Part shown: positions 21,454 through 31,523 of the stretch, piece by piece
Numbering within the stretch: the first letter of the stretch is position 1
Layout: every line of letters starts with the position of its first letter
From: Avena insularis
Taxonomy: Eukaryota; Streptophyta; Magnoliopsida; Poales; Poaceae
Assembly (NCBI GenBank): GCA_023614405.1
Contig: CM042685.1
Coordinates: forward strand, 231,053,661-231,117,660
Length of the DNA: 64,000 nucleotides
Direction: 5' to 3'
Program-made: the position numbers and the translations under genes
Notes under the pieces: generated by a model
What the model was told of the DNA's origin: nothing
The model's database searches: none
Seen by the model: only the letters and a program-made list of their open reading frames with translations

Positions 21454-23627
21454 TTCTTCATCAATAAAAATCTTAGGTTTTCTTTTAAAACACTTATTTT
21501 TTATTGCTTCATGCACTTTTGTGTTTTTCTTGGAGCGTCTTTGTTTTTTGCTTTTAGTTTTATTTTGCTTTGTTTGCTGCAATAAATTGGCCGGACCCCA
21601 ACACTCCTATTTTTGAGAAGTCCTACCTAGTTCTTCATTGTCTAAAACACTCTAGTTTTCACTCTTATTGGTTTGTGAGTGTTCTCTTTTGCTAGCATTG
21701 TGCTTAGCTTTAGTTTTCTTGTGCTTTTTTGCTTAGAACTTTTTAGTTCTTCTTTGTGGATTTGTGAGACATGCTCCCTGATCTTTATTAAGTATTATCT
21801 TTGTGAGTTGTTTCAGTGTTGAAAGAGAGTAGGAAGTTCCATGCTTAAGTGGTACAAAAGGGAGATTGTTTTAACTGTGGATTAGACTTTATCTTGTCAT
21901 GATAGATGTTGCTTTGACCATATCTTAGTAATTATTGTTGTAGCATGACTTGTTGCAAACAATTGAGATTTCTTAATGTTCCTTGAAAGAATCATGCGTT
22001 GTTTTATCATATAAAAGCATAATATTGTGGTATTCTCCTTTGATGCTTTATTTGGGTTGAATTGGCACATGCTTACACCATGTTAAGACTATGAACCAGT
22101 CACCTTAGACTCTATGATCATTTAGTTTTTGACTTGTGATATCACTTTATGCTTTAGTTAATAATATTTTGTCGCTTTGCATGATTATGGCCATTATTGT
22201 TCTCTTAGTTGGTCGCTCCGAGTCTTCTGCTAGCCTCCACTTGTACTGAGTATGCTCTACTCGTGCATCCAACTCCCAAGAAACCAAGTTATTCCAAAGA
22301 GTCCACTATAAACTCCTATGCATGGTGTGTTACACCATTCCAAGTATATTCATGTGATTAATTATCTTCCAAATTAAACTTTTGTTATGTGAAATTAGTG
22401 ATTAAAGCTCTCACGAACTTGATGGCACACTTTACTTTCCTGCACCTAATAAACTTGAACCATTGTGTCATCTATGTTGTTTATATTCTTGCACTTATAA
22501 GTTGGGAATTAGCAGAACCATGCTGTCATGGGGAACAATTTCAACACTTGTAAATATTATCCAGTTGATATCATGATCTTTTGTTTATGGATGTCGGCGG
22601 TGTGAAATAAAAGGGAGCTTATAAGTTCATGGAGTATTATATATGTGTTAGAGAAACGCCTAGGTGGCTAGCATAAGCCATGCCTAATCATGGTGGAAAC
22701 TTGCAGAATCACAATATTGATCAATCTATGAAGCATCTTCAGAAAAAAATAGAAAAAGAAGAGAAAAAGAAAAAAAAAGAGGCACCATACTCATGGTAAA
22801 TAAGAACATTGCTGAGATGCTCATTGTTTGTTGCCTTGTCATTTTGATATGGGATAGCTCCTGTGTCATGGGGAAAGGGGTACCCTATTGGCGGTTCTCT
22901 ATTGTACACATATACTTACAATGACAAGAACTTGCTTGTGACTAAAGTTGAGTAGCATGAGGAACAGCCCTCGTACTCAAGGGACATGAGATTGCCAACT
23001 TATGATTTGTCAAGCATATACTTCATATTTGTTTCACTTTAACCTTAACCACTTCAATATGCTTATGATAGGGGAAATGAGAGTTGAAAGCTAATAAGTA
23101 CCATAATTTTTGGAAGCTCTTTATGAAACTTGAAATCCCAGTTCCCTCTGTGAAGGTCATTTCTTTTACATTTATGTTGAGTCTCCACCTTCTATATTTA
23201 TGCACCAATTAATAGAGCATAGTTGTCATTCTTAGTTCAATGTGCATTGTCCCAAAACTTGTTGATTGATTCATAACTTTGATATTGCTTGTTCTTAAAT
23301 TACTTTTATCTAGTCACCCTTATGAACTTTGAAGGTGTCCTATGCATTTATGTTTTGCTATACCATGAAGGACAAGCTGAATACCACTCTTTCTATGTTT
23401 TCTATATGTGAAACAAACAAACTTCTTTCAATACATTGTTATTCATGATCATTTGTTTGTGTTACCTTTCATGTTACAACATAGTTGCTATGTCTTATTG
23501 TTAGAGCTACATCTTTCATGCTCATGTTTAGAGTACTTTGATTCCAGCTATCAATGCTTTACAAATACCTTGATCAAGATTGTGATGGTGAATGTCACCT
23601 CAAAAATTATTCTTTTTTATCACTTAT

Positions 23628-23645
23628 CTACTCGGGGACGAGTAG
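23628..23645 (+). promoter_or_regulatory. Pre-PPT hairpin of element C
   Basis: CTACTC - GGGGAC - GAGTAG: a 6-bp perfect stem plus one G-U pair. The loop is identical to that of element A and the stem is entirely different. It ends 20 nt before the LTR. Confidence 0.72.
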
Positions 23646-23650
23646 GAGTT

Positions 23651-23665
23651 AAGCCTGGGGATGCT
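23651..23665 (+). promoter_or_regulatory. Element C polypurine tract
   Basis: AAGCCTGGGGATGCT abuts the LTR start TGATATG. Confidence 0.6.
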
Positions 23666-25200
23666 TGATATGTTGTAAATGTATCTATAATTTTTGATGC
23701 TCCATTCTTGTTTTGTATCAACTTTCTTATGTTTTGTCTACACTTTGAGGCATTTTTATAAATTTTCCTGAACTAACCTATTAACAATATGCCGCAGTGC
23801 CAATTGCCTGTTTTCTGCTGTTTTTGGTTTCAGAAAAATTAATAAAGAAATATTCTCGGAATTGGACGGGACAAAAGCCAAAGGCAATATTTTACCAGAA
23901 GGAATACGGAGTCCGAAGGGCATCTGAAGTGGGGCCACGAGGTGGCCATACCCTGTGGCGGCGCGGCCAGGGGGCACACCAGCCCTAGGTGTGGGCCCCT
24001 CGGGCACCCATCGACCTTGCCCCTTCGCCTATAAAAGCACCCCGATGCAGAAACCCTAAGTACCCCATCAAAATTCCACGAAATACTCCATAGCCGCCGC
24101 CATCTCCATCCCTAGATCAGGGGGGATCTGAAGATCTTCCCTAGATCGGAGGGGAGAGATCATCCCAGTGGCCTTTTTCATCACCATGCTAGTACCTGGA
24201 GTGATGCGTGAGTAGTTCATCCTTGGACTACGGGTCCATAGCAATAGCTAGATGCTGGTTCTCCTCCTTTGTGCTATCATGTTTAGATCTTGTGAGCTCC
24301 GTTCATGATCATGATCATCTATTTATGTAATCCTACATGTTGTGTTTATTGGGATCCGATGGATATTGAGTACTATGTTCAAGATTGATTATTGATTCTA
24401 TCATGTCTGTGTTATTTGTGATCTTGCATGCTCTCCGTTGTTCGTATATGCTTTGGCCAAGTATATGCTTGCAACTCCAAGGGGGAGTATTTATGCTCGA
24501 TAGTAGGTTCATGCCTCTATTAATCTGGGAGAGTGACAGAAACTTCTAAGGTTGTAGATGTGTTGTTGCTACTAGGGAGAAAACAACAATCCTTTCCTCA
24601 AGGGCAATTCTATTGTTTACTTTACACACTTTGCTTAATGCAATTATATGTTGCTTGCAAATTAATATTGTAAGGGGTTCGGATGATAACCTGAAGGTGT
24701 ATTGTTAGTCATAGATGTAGTTGGATTACGGTCTATGTATTATGTTGTAATTCCCAAATGAATCTCATAGGAATCATCATGACTTGTACATGCATATTTA
24801 TGCATTTTCAATCTATCATTGCCCAACTGTAATTTGTTCACCTAACATGCTATTTATCTTATGGAGAAACACCTCTAGTGAACTATGGACCCCGGTTCAT
24901 TTCTTTACCATTGATATTTCATCTACTGTTTACTTTCTGCAATTGGTATCTTCCACACTATACGTTAATCCTTTGTTTTCAGCAAACTAGTGAGATTGAC
25001 AACCTCACTGTAAGTTGGGGTAATTTTTTATGGTTGTGTTGTGCAGATTCCAAGTTGCTAGCAACACCTTGGAGTTGTTTTCTTACTCCTACTGGTTCGA
25101 TAACCTTGGTTTCATTACTGAGGTAAAACTTGCTACTGTGCTCATCACACCTTGTTCTTGGGGTCTCCCAACAGGCTCTACGTCAACCGAGCCACCATCA
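23666..25200 (+). repeat. Element C, 3' LTR
   Basis: 1535 bp from TGATATGTTG to GCCACCATCA. A TATA box TATAAAAG at 24030-24037 lies in a GC-rich context, so transcription would start near 24060. Followed by non-element DNA. Confidence 0.87.
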
Positions 25201-26186
25201 GGCCTCAGAATAGAGTCTTTTATTTGTCTCGTTAGCTCGGTATTATAACTGGCAACTTGACCATCTTTGTTTGTAAATGAGTGGATTTTCTCCATTAGTC
25301 ATATTCGGTTTGGTGACTGTCTTTATGTTTTATTTCTCATGTTAGATAGTGGATCTCAGACAGTGATTATTGATAAAGGGATAATGAATTCCTTAATCTT
25401 TGAGATGTATGAGTGTTTCCCATGCTAAATATTAGAAGTGACATCTCACTGGTTATATAAGGCAAGTGAGAAGTGCAAGTGATCCCCCGTGAAATTATTA
25501 TCTCTCGTTAGTGAAAGAGGTTATCCTTAATGTAAAGGACAGAAGGCTTCCCCACTATACTTCCTTGTGAATTTGAGTTTCTGATGGTATAGCTCACTAT
25601 CATTTTCTTGATGAAAGGTACTGAGATTTACATTTTAAATGGTACATTTCATATCTTTAATTCGATTTTTCTCGACCATTTTAGGTAATGTCTAGCTTCA
25701 TGGGCAGAACATGGCCAGAGGGCTGGTGGCTTTTATGCTTACCTTGCAGTGTCTAGGATGCTCAACACGTGGAATATTTTGATGGTCGCTCAGACAAGAG
25801 GCGAGAACATGTGCATGTATTTTGCTGACGACTCTCTTTCCCTAGCATTAGCTTTACTCCATATCACCGGCAAACATGTGCATACATGAGAATTTTTTTT
25901 TTGATCTGGCTGCTGCTTCTTCAAGGTAGCCTGTAATACGACATTCATGCTTAGAGAGTAGAATAGTGTGTTATGTATATTGTGATTTTGCTTCAGTGAA
26001 CGCATGTTGTGGTAAACACAATTGGAACTCGGAATGTTCATCCATGCAATTTAGCACTGTTGGAAAATCCTAAATACTTAGTCTTAGGAACTTGAAAAAT
26101 ACAACTTCTCCTCGCCCTAAGGATTGCTTTTGAGGTCATCACTTTGTACATCATGTTTAATGTTACTCCAAAATGTGATCATGCAT
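25201..26186. other. Non-retrotransposon flank, low-copy in appearance
   Basis: No LTR, ORF or RNA gene is recognised. It lies directly upstream of the kinase exon relics and may be intron or upstream DNA of that gene fragment. The stretch AAGGATTGCTTTTGAGGTC at 26119-26137 resembles a damaged glycine-loop coding sequence (KGAFGEV) of the kinase, which is weak evidence. Confidence 0.5.
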
Positions 26187-26269
26187 GTGCGGCTTTGTAG
26201 AGAGAAGACCTCTAGAAGTGTATATGCAATGAAAAGCTTAAGAAATCTGAAATGCTTCATAGGGGCCAG
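26187..26269 (+). pseudogene. NDR-type AGC kinase exon relic (N-lobe)
   Basis: Translated in one frame it reads VRLCREKTSRSVYAMK, then after a one-base loss KLKKSEMLHRGQ. This matches the N-lobe of plant NDR/Dbf2-related AGC kinases, which runs from after the glycine loop through the catalytic lysine (the first K of AMKK). It ends at CAG with a GT donor at 26270. NDR kinases act in cell polarity and cytokinesis signalling with MOB partners. This copy cannot encode a kinase. Confidence 0.72.
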
Positions 26270-26345
26270 GTAGCAGCTTTTTTGGCAGTTCTACTTCTGG
26301 TTATCTGCTACCTTCTGAAACAGTGTTATGTTGTACATATTTTAG
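26270..26345 (+). other. Intron of the NDR-type kinase relic
   Basis: 76 bp, GTAGCA...TTTTAG. It separates the residues that correspond to RGQ and EHVK in the protein family. Its presence shows a genomic, not a processed, copy. Confidence 0.6.
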
Positions 26346-26545
26346 CTAGAACATGTTAAAAACCTTCTTTCAGAAGTTTATAGTGCTTACTTAGTGAAGC
26401 TTTACTATTCTTTTCAAAGAGTATTTGTACCTCATCCTGGTGGAAAGATGATGACTACTTTGCTTATGCGCAAGGACACACTAACAGAAGATGAAGGATA
26501 CTGTACTAGCAATAGAGTCCATTCACAAGCGCAATTACATTCATG
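26346..26545 (+). pseudogene. NDR-type AGC kinase exon relic (hinge to alpha-E)
   Basis: The reading EHVK-NLLSEVYSAYLVKLYYSFQ, then PGGKMMTTLLMRKDTLTEDE, then in a shifted frame DTVLAIESIHKRNYIH, matches consecutive segments of NDR kinases from the N-lobe to just before the catalytic HRD loop. Three deletions are inferred against the family: three residues after EHVK, about six residues before PGG, and about 17 bases after TEDE, which shifts the frame. A GT follows at 26546. The rest of the kinase is not seen before element I starts at 26623. It may be a captured gene fragment or the stump of a resident gene. Confidence 0.74.
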
Positions 26546-26622
26546 GTATCATATAACTAATATCTTGCCCTTTCAAGATTTTTTTTAAAATTTAATAATC
26601 TTGTTGATTCAATAATCTAACA
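26546..26622. other. Short AT-rich segment between kinase relic and element I
   Basis: Possibly intron sequence of the relic. Nothing else is visible. Confidence 0.5.
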
Positions 26623-26768
26623 TGTTGTCAGAATACGTAACGTGTCCGTATGTGTTTAGAGTTAGAGTCCTAATCTTGTATCTAACTTGTATCATGTGAT
26701 GTCTATATAATGAGAACCCCCAACGTGTGTTGTGGTGTCCCCTCAATATTGTCTCATATTGTCTTACA
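26623..26768 (+). repeat. Element I, 5' LTR
   Basis: Starts TGTTGTCAGAATACG, ends GTCTTACA, followed at once by the primer site. A TATA box TATATAA lies at 26704-26710. The start could be 26626 instead of 26623. Confidence 0.75.
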
Positions 26769-26779
26769 TGGTATCAGCC
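26769..26779 (+). promoter_or_regulatory. Element I primer binding site (tRNA-Met type)
   Basis: TGGTATCAGCC, directly after the LTR. Confidence 0.8.
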
Positions 26780-26837
26780 AGACTCCGGTCCTAAAACCCT
26801 AACCCTAGCCGCCGTCGCCTAGATCGCCGCCGCTGCC

Positions 26838-27947
26838 ATGGGTTCTTCCGCCGCGTCCACCTCCTCCGCCCTCGCCGCTTTCCTCCCCTCGTCGGCGCAG
26901 TCAATCGTCGCCGGCGTTACGTCCTCCGCTCCATCCCCGATTCACTTCGGTGACAAGATCACTGTCAAGCTCTCCTCCGCCAACCATCTGTTTTGGCGTG
27001 CGCAGGTCGTGACTCAACTCCAGAGCCACCTGTTCCACGGCTATGTCGAGGGCACCTTCCCGTGCCCCCTATGTCACGTCGCCGTCGCCACGACTACCAC
27101 TGCCCCTGCCGGCCGTGTAATCAATCCGGCCTATGCGGCCTGGGTTCAGCAAGATTAGGCTATCCTCAACGCCTTCCTCTCGTCCGCGTCCATCGAGGTC
27201 GGCAGCATGATCATGTTTGCCAAAACCTCGCGGGAGGCGTGGATCACCATCGAGAACATCTTCTCCGCTCAGTCCTCGGCGCGATCTACGCAACTGCGTG
27301 ATCAGCTTCGTGATACCCACAAGCTAAACCAGCCGATGTCGGCCTACTACAACAAGGTGAAGACGATCACTGATACCCTAGAATTGATCGGCCAGCCCCT
27401 TCGTCCCGAGGAGTTTGTCTCCGCCGTGCTCCATGGTCTTGATGAGGAGTATGATTCGCTGGCCGAGGTCGTCCGTGATCGTGACACCCCGATGCCGGCT
27501 CATGATCTCTACGCGCGCCTGATGTCTGCCGAAGAGCGCAAGGAGGCACGCCGTTCCAATCTGGTTGGAGGTGTCCACTCCACCAACGCCGCCAATACGG
27601 GCGGATATAAGCCCTCTCGCCCTTCGGCGCCCTCTCCCAAACCGTCGTCCTTCCGTCCGCCTTCTTGGTTGGGGGCGGGTGCTCGGCCTCCTGCTCCAGG
27701 AGGCGCTGATGGTGCTGCTCCATCCTATGGCCGCGGTAATGCCCCATGGCCCCACTGCCAGCTCTGCGATGAGGTCGGACACCTTGCTGCCCGCTGCTTC
27801 AAGAGGTTTCAGAAGGCCTTCCTCGGCGTGGGCAACGACGACCGCTTCCTCGACCGCCAGCTTGCTCAGGCCAACAACCCCTACCACGGGCCGCAGGCCA
27901 ATGCCGCCTACCAGGGTCATACCTCGACCCTGCCGGTGGATCCGACC
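26838..27947 (+). pseudogene. gag: Element I gag, one nonsense codon
   Basis: ATG at 26838 opens MGSSAASTSS. A Ser/Ala-rich leader precedes the copia gag domain (KLSSANHLFWRAQVVTQLQS, the usual L...NY..W.....). TAG at 27156-27158 breaks the frame once, a change one C-to-T step from a glutamine codon. The frame then continues with the UBN2-type segment (FAKTSREAWITIENIFSAQS, then RDQLRDTHKLNQPMSAYYNK). A single CCHC knuckle, CQLCDEVGHLAARC, is at 27756-27797. GC-rich third positions contrast with the AT-rich pol part. Confidence 0.85.
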
Positions 27948-30308
27948 TGGTATCCTGACACCGGTGCTACGGACCACCTCACCAATCAACTGGAGAAGCT
28001 GCACATGAAGGAGGCCTATCAGGGGTTCGGAGCACGTCCACACCGCCAACGGGGAAGGTATGCGTATTTCTCATGTTGGTCAAGCTCTAATTCCCACTTC
28101 ATCATCTAGGAATCTCAATCTTCGTAATGTCTTGCATGTTCCTACTGTCACAAAAAATCTTCTTTCGGTTCGTCGCTTTACTCATGATAACCGTGTCTCC
28201 ATTGAGTTCCATCCTAATAGTGTTTTTGTAAAGGACCTACTTACGGGGGCCATCCTGCTTAGAGGGCGCGTCCGTGGTGGTCTCTACGCTCTCGACGCTC
28301 CACCCACCACTCCATTACTCAAACAAGCACTCGGTGCTCTTAAAGCTTCGTCTGCACAGTGGCACGCTCGTTTAGGCCACCCGGCTTCGCAGGTTGTGCA
28401 ACATGTGCTGCATCGTCATCATCTTCCATCAGAGTCCAATAAATTAGTGTCAGTGTGTGATGCCTGTCAATAAGGCAAGAGTCATCAATTACTGTTTTCT
28501 ATTTCCCATCATGTAACGGCTGCTCCTCTTGAGCTTATTTATTCTGATGTATGTGGTCCTGCTCAGACATCTGTTAGTGGTTATTCATACTATGTCAGTT
28601 TTATGGATGCTTATAGTCGTTTTACATGGCTTTATTTGATTAAACGAAAAAGTGATGTGTTTGAGGTGTTTCGGCAATTTCAGGCTCATGTTGAGCGTCT
28701 CCTTGATCACAAAATAAAATATGTTCAATCTGATTGGGGGGGTGAGTACATTAAGTTAAATGTCTTCTTTCAGCATCTTGGTATTGCTCATCGTGTGTCT
28801 TGTCCTCACACCCACCAACAGAATGGAAGTGCTGAGCGCAAGCACTGCCACATTGTTGAAACATGCATTACTCTTCTTGCACATGTATCTCTCCCGTTTT
28901 GCTATTGGAGTGATGCCTTTGTTACAGCCTGCTTCCTCATAAATCGCATGCCAACACGAGTCATTAATATGCAAACACCTCTTGAGCGGTTGTTGGGTGA
29001 AGTTCCGGATTATACTTTCTTCCGAGTTTTTGGCTGCGCTTGTTGGCCAAACCTTCGCCCCTATAATAAACACAAACTCGAGTTTCGCTCTAAACAATGT
29101 GTGTTCCTCGGTTACAGTCCTTTACATAAAGGGTACAAGTGTCTCCATGTCCCTAGTCATAGGGTCTATATCAGTCGTGATGTTGTCTTTGATGAGCATG
29201 TTTTCCCTTTTTCGACCACTTCATCATCCACCTCTGCTACTTTGTCATCTTCTTTACCAACTGAGCTTGATCAATTTGCAGATATTGCGCATGCCCCTGT
29301 TTTGCTTCCTAACCATGGTGCAGGTATCGGTCGTGGTGCTCGTCTTGAGCTGCTAACCGACCCTCCGTCGCCCTCGCCCTCGCCGAGTCCGACCGCTTCA
29401 TCCCCTGTGCCTACTGGCACGTCCGCGTCGGCAGATGTCGATCGCATGCGGACGCCTCCCCGACGCTCGGCTCCTGCACCCGATCCAGTGAACCACCGGC
29501 CTGCCCCGCTCCTGCTGACATACGAGCCCGAGCCCGTTGCTGGTCCATCCAGCCCAGCGCACGCGTCTCCGATAGCGCCCCTATCGCCGACAGGATCGTC
29601 CTCAACGCCCGCGTCATCCCCGGTCTCCACAGCCTCAACCGGATCGTCTCCGGCCTCCGAGCATGGATCTTATTCTCCGTCTACTCCTGAGGCTGCTCCT
29701 GTGTCTCCTGCTCCGCTGCGACCGGTCACTCGATTTCAGCGTGGAGTCCATCAGCCCAAGCAACGGTCTAACGGCACGGCCGCCTGGATGGCTGCTTGTT
29801 TTACTGATGTTGCTGCTGATCCATCCTCTAAACCTCGGCACTTCCGTGCCTCTCTTGGTGTCCCGCACTGGCGTGCGGCTATGCAACAGGAGTTTGATGC
29901 ATTGATCAAGAACAACACTTGGCGACTTGTTCCCCCAAAATCTGGTGTCAACATTATTGATTCCAAATGGATCTTCAAAGTGAAGCGTCATGCCAATGGA
30001 AATATTGAGCGATATAAGGCATGTCTTGTAGCCAAGGGATTCAAACAGCGCCAAGGTCTGGATTATGATGATACATTCAGTCTTGTGGTCAAGCCGACGA
30101 CTATTCGTTTGTTGCTCTCTCTTGCTGTTTCCCGAGGCTGGTTTCTTCGGCAGTTGGATGTTCAGAACGCCTTTCTCAACGGTATTCTCGAAGAGGAAGT
30201 TTTTATGCATCAACCACCTGGCTTTGAAGATCCTTAGTGCCCCCATCATCTATGTCACCTGGATAAAGCTCTTTATGGCCTCAAACAGGCTCCACGTGCG
30301 TGGCATGC
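27948..30308 (+). pseudogene. pol: Element I pol (protease, integrase, partial reverse transcriptase)
   Basis: Protease: DTGAT at 27957-27971. A one-base insertion near 28025-28035 shifts the frame. The pre-integrase zinc segment (ARLGHPASQVV ... CDAC) ends in a TAA at 28471-28473. Integrase core: catalytic Asp in FMDAYSRF (28606), Asp in QSDWGGEY (28732), Glu in NGSAERKH. A Ser/Pro-rich linker follows (about 29220-29760). Reverse transcriptase begins near 29870 ([18 protein letters not shown]) and keeps [11 protein letters not shown] and, after a TAG at 30235-30237, [14 protein letters not shown]. It is cut at 30308 before the YVDD box. All three nonsense codons are C-to-T changes of CAA or CAG. 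No functional product is possible. Confidence 0.88.
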
Positions 30309-31471
30309 TGAAAGAACATTTTATAATCCCTAGTGTTTTGTGTGTTAGATAACAATATCAAGGATTATTTAATATGTGTTGAAGTGTTGCAGCTCTCTTT
30401 GAGAAAAATGGAAAAGGATTCTGCCTTTGGGGGCAGATAATCCGCCCCTCCCTCTTCCCAAGCAGGCGCAAGCCCCAGAAGGGGGGCGGAGTTTTGGCCG
30501 GATTATCCGTCCCCGCCGGATAATCCGCCCCTCAGGAGGGCCGGATAGTTCGCTCCCCCATGCTCATCGCCAAGGCGCAAGCCCCAGAGAGGGGGCGGAG
30601 TGTTGGCCAGACTTTCCGGTCTGGCCGGATAATCCGCCCCTGGAGGGGGCCGGATTATCCCCCCCCCCCAAGATCTTCACCAAGTTTTGCAGGCGCCAGC
30701 CCCAGAGAGGGGGCGGAGTTTCCCCCGGAGTATCCGCCCTGGGGGCGGAGTTTTCCCAGGGGCGGATAATCCGCCCCAAGTGTGCCAGATCTCTTGATTC
30801 ATTCAAAAAAGACGAGATATGATCTGCAACCTTCATCCAAGAGAGCTCCACCTAGATCCACCCAAAGGCCCCGTCCCGTGGGGAATCGAAGGAGGAGAAC
30901 TCGATCTTCATCATCAGCAATCAAGCGCTTCATCTCCTCTCCATTCATTTGGAGAACCCCCGATCTAGTATTTCTTGCAAATACCTAGATCCTTGTTTTT
31001 GTTTATATTGATAAACCTTGTTCTTGTGGCAGCTTGTTGTCATCTCGGGAGCCCCTAATTCGGTTATGGGTGTGTGCCCCAATAGTGTTGTAAAAGGCAC
31101 CGGTTCCCGCCTCGAAGAGATCCAATAGTGGAGAAGGTGGATCGGGACTCTCGTGGCGAGATCCATCGGAGAATAGGGTGAGGCCTATTGTGGCGTGGTG
31201 GTCTTACAACCGCTCACCCCTCCAACGCAAATGTACTTCCCTTAACAAGGAAGGAACTATGGTAAAACAAATCCCTGTGTCTCCGCGTGCTCCACTACGG
31301 TTTCCTCGCTCCTCTTTTTACGTGCTTAGTAGTTAGGGTTGCATATAGGGAAATTCTCGTAGTTGCATATCTAGAGAATTTACTTTGTGTCAAGCCTAAA
31401 ATTGAAAAGGTATTAAAAATTAGTTAGCACCTATTCACCCCCCCCTCTAGGTGCCCATACGATCCATTTCA
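30309..31471 (+). repeat. Element F, 5' LTR
   Basis: 1163 bp from TGAAAGAACA to GATCCATTTCA, with inverted ends TGAAA/TTTCA. It contains the GC-rich repeat block at 30427-30780. The start is set by the break in the element I coding frame and the inverted ends; no second LTR is available to confirm it. Confidence 0.75.
30427..30780 (+). repeat. GC-rich palindromic repeat block in the F LTR
   Basis: Three imperfect tandem units of about 110-117 bp (starting near 30463, 30573 and 30690) each begin with GGCGCAAGCCCCAGA or a close variant and GGGGGCGGAG. Between and within them are about nine variants of GCCGGATTATCC / GCGGATAATCCGCCCC, several self-complementary. Confidence 0.75.
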
Positions 31472-31484
31472 ATTGGTATCAGAT
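31472..31484 (+). promoter_or_regulatory. Element F primer binding site (tRNA-Met type)
   Basis: ATTGGTATCAGAT directly follows the LTR. Confidence 0.85.
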
Positions 31485-31523
31485 CCTCGGCTCTTATTTC
31501 GGGCTTAACCGCCTAAGATAAGT

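Larger units (their letters stand above)
21387..23627 (+). other. Element C interior, non-coding, right of D
   Basis: No gene is seen. A PPT-like AAGCTTGGGGATGCC at about 21427-21441 forms part of a perfect 9-bp hairpin (21433-21453). Nucleotides 22381-23190 are homologous to 5345-6120 of element A. A purine run of about 45 nt at 22740-22784 is absent from the A copy. Confidence 0.72.
8082..25200 (+). mobile_element. Element C: Gypsy-type LTR retrotransposon, host of A, D and E
   Basis: Parts: 5' LTR remainder 8082-8465, degenerate primer site 8474-8491, a single ORF 8743-9369, non-coding interior 9370-10036 and 21387-23665 (split by element D), hairpin 23628-23645, polypurine tract 23651-23665, 3' LTR 23666-25200. 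Removing D leaves about 3.85 kb of interior with no protease, reverse transcriptase or integrase, so C is non-autonomous. The first 150 bp of the retained 5' LTR differs from the 3' LTR at about 8% of sites by eye, which makes C the oldest or equal oldest element of the left nest. The outer left end is outside the window, so its target duplication (right side GGCCT, 25201-25205) cannot be checked. Confidence 0.85.
26623..30308 (+). mobile_element. Element I: copia LTR retrotransposon with short LTR, cut by F
   Basis: A 146-bp LTR (26623-26768), a tRNA-Met primer site (26769-26779), gag from 26838, protease, integrase and the start of reverse transcriptase. The sequence stops inside reverse transcriptase at 30308, where element F begins. 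The remainder should lie right of the window. The short LTR, compact gag with one CCHC knuckle and the order PR-IN-RT fit the Ale/Retrofit (Hopscotch-like) branch of copia; that placement is inference. Coding GC content is clearly higher than in neighbouring elements, particularly in gag. Confidence 0.85.

Noticed and set aside
22740..22784. Polypurine tract marking another LTR
   Set aside because: No TG...CA boundary follows, and it sits inside the arm shared by A and C; probably an expanded simple repeat.
26119..26137. Glycine-loop exon of the kinase
   Set aside because: Resemblance is short, with several indels; kept only as a weak note.
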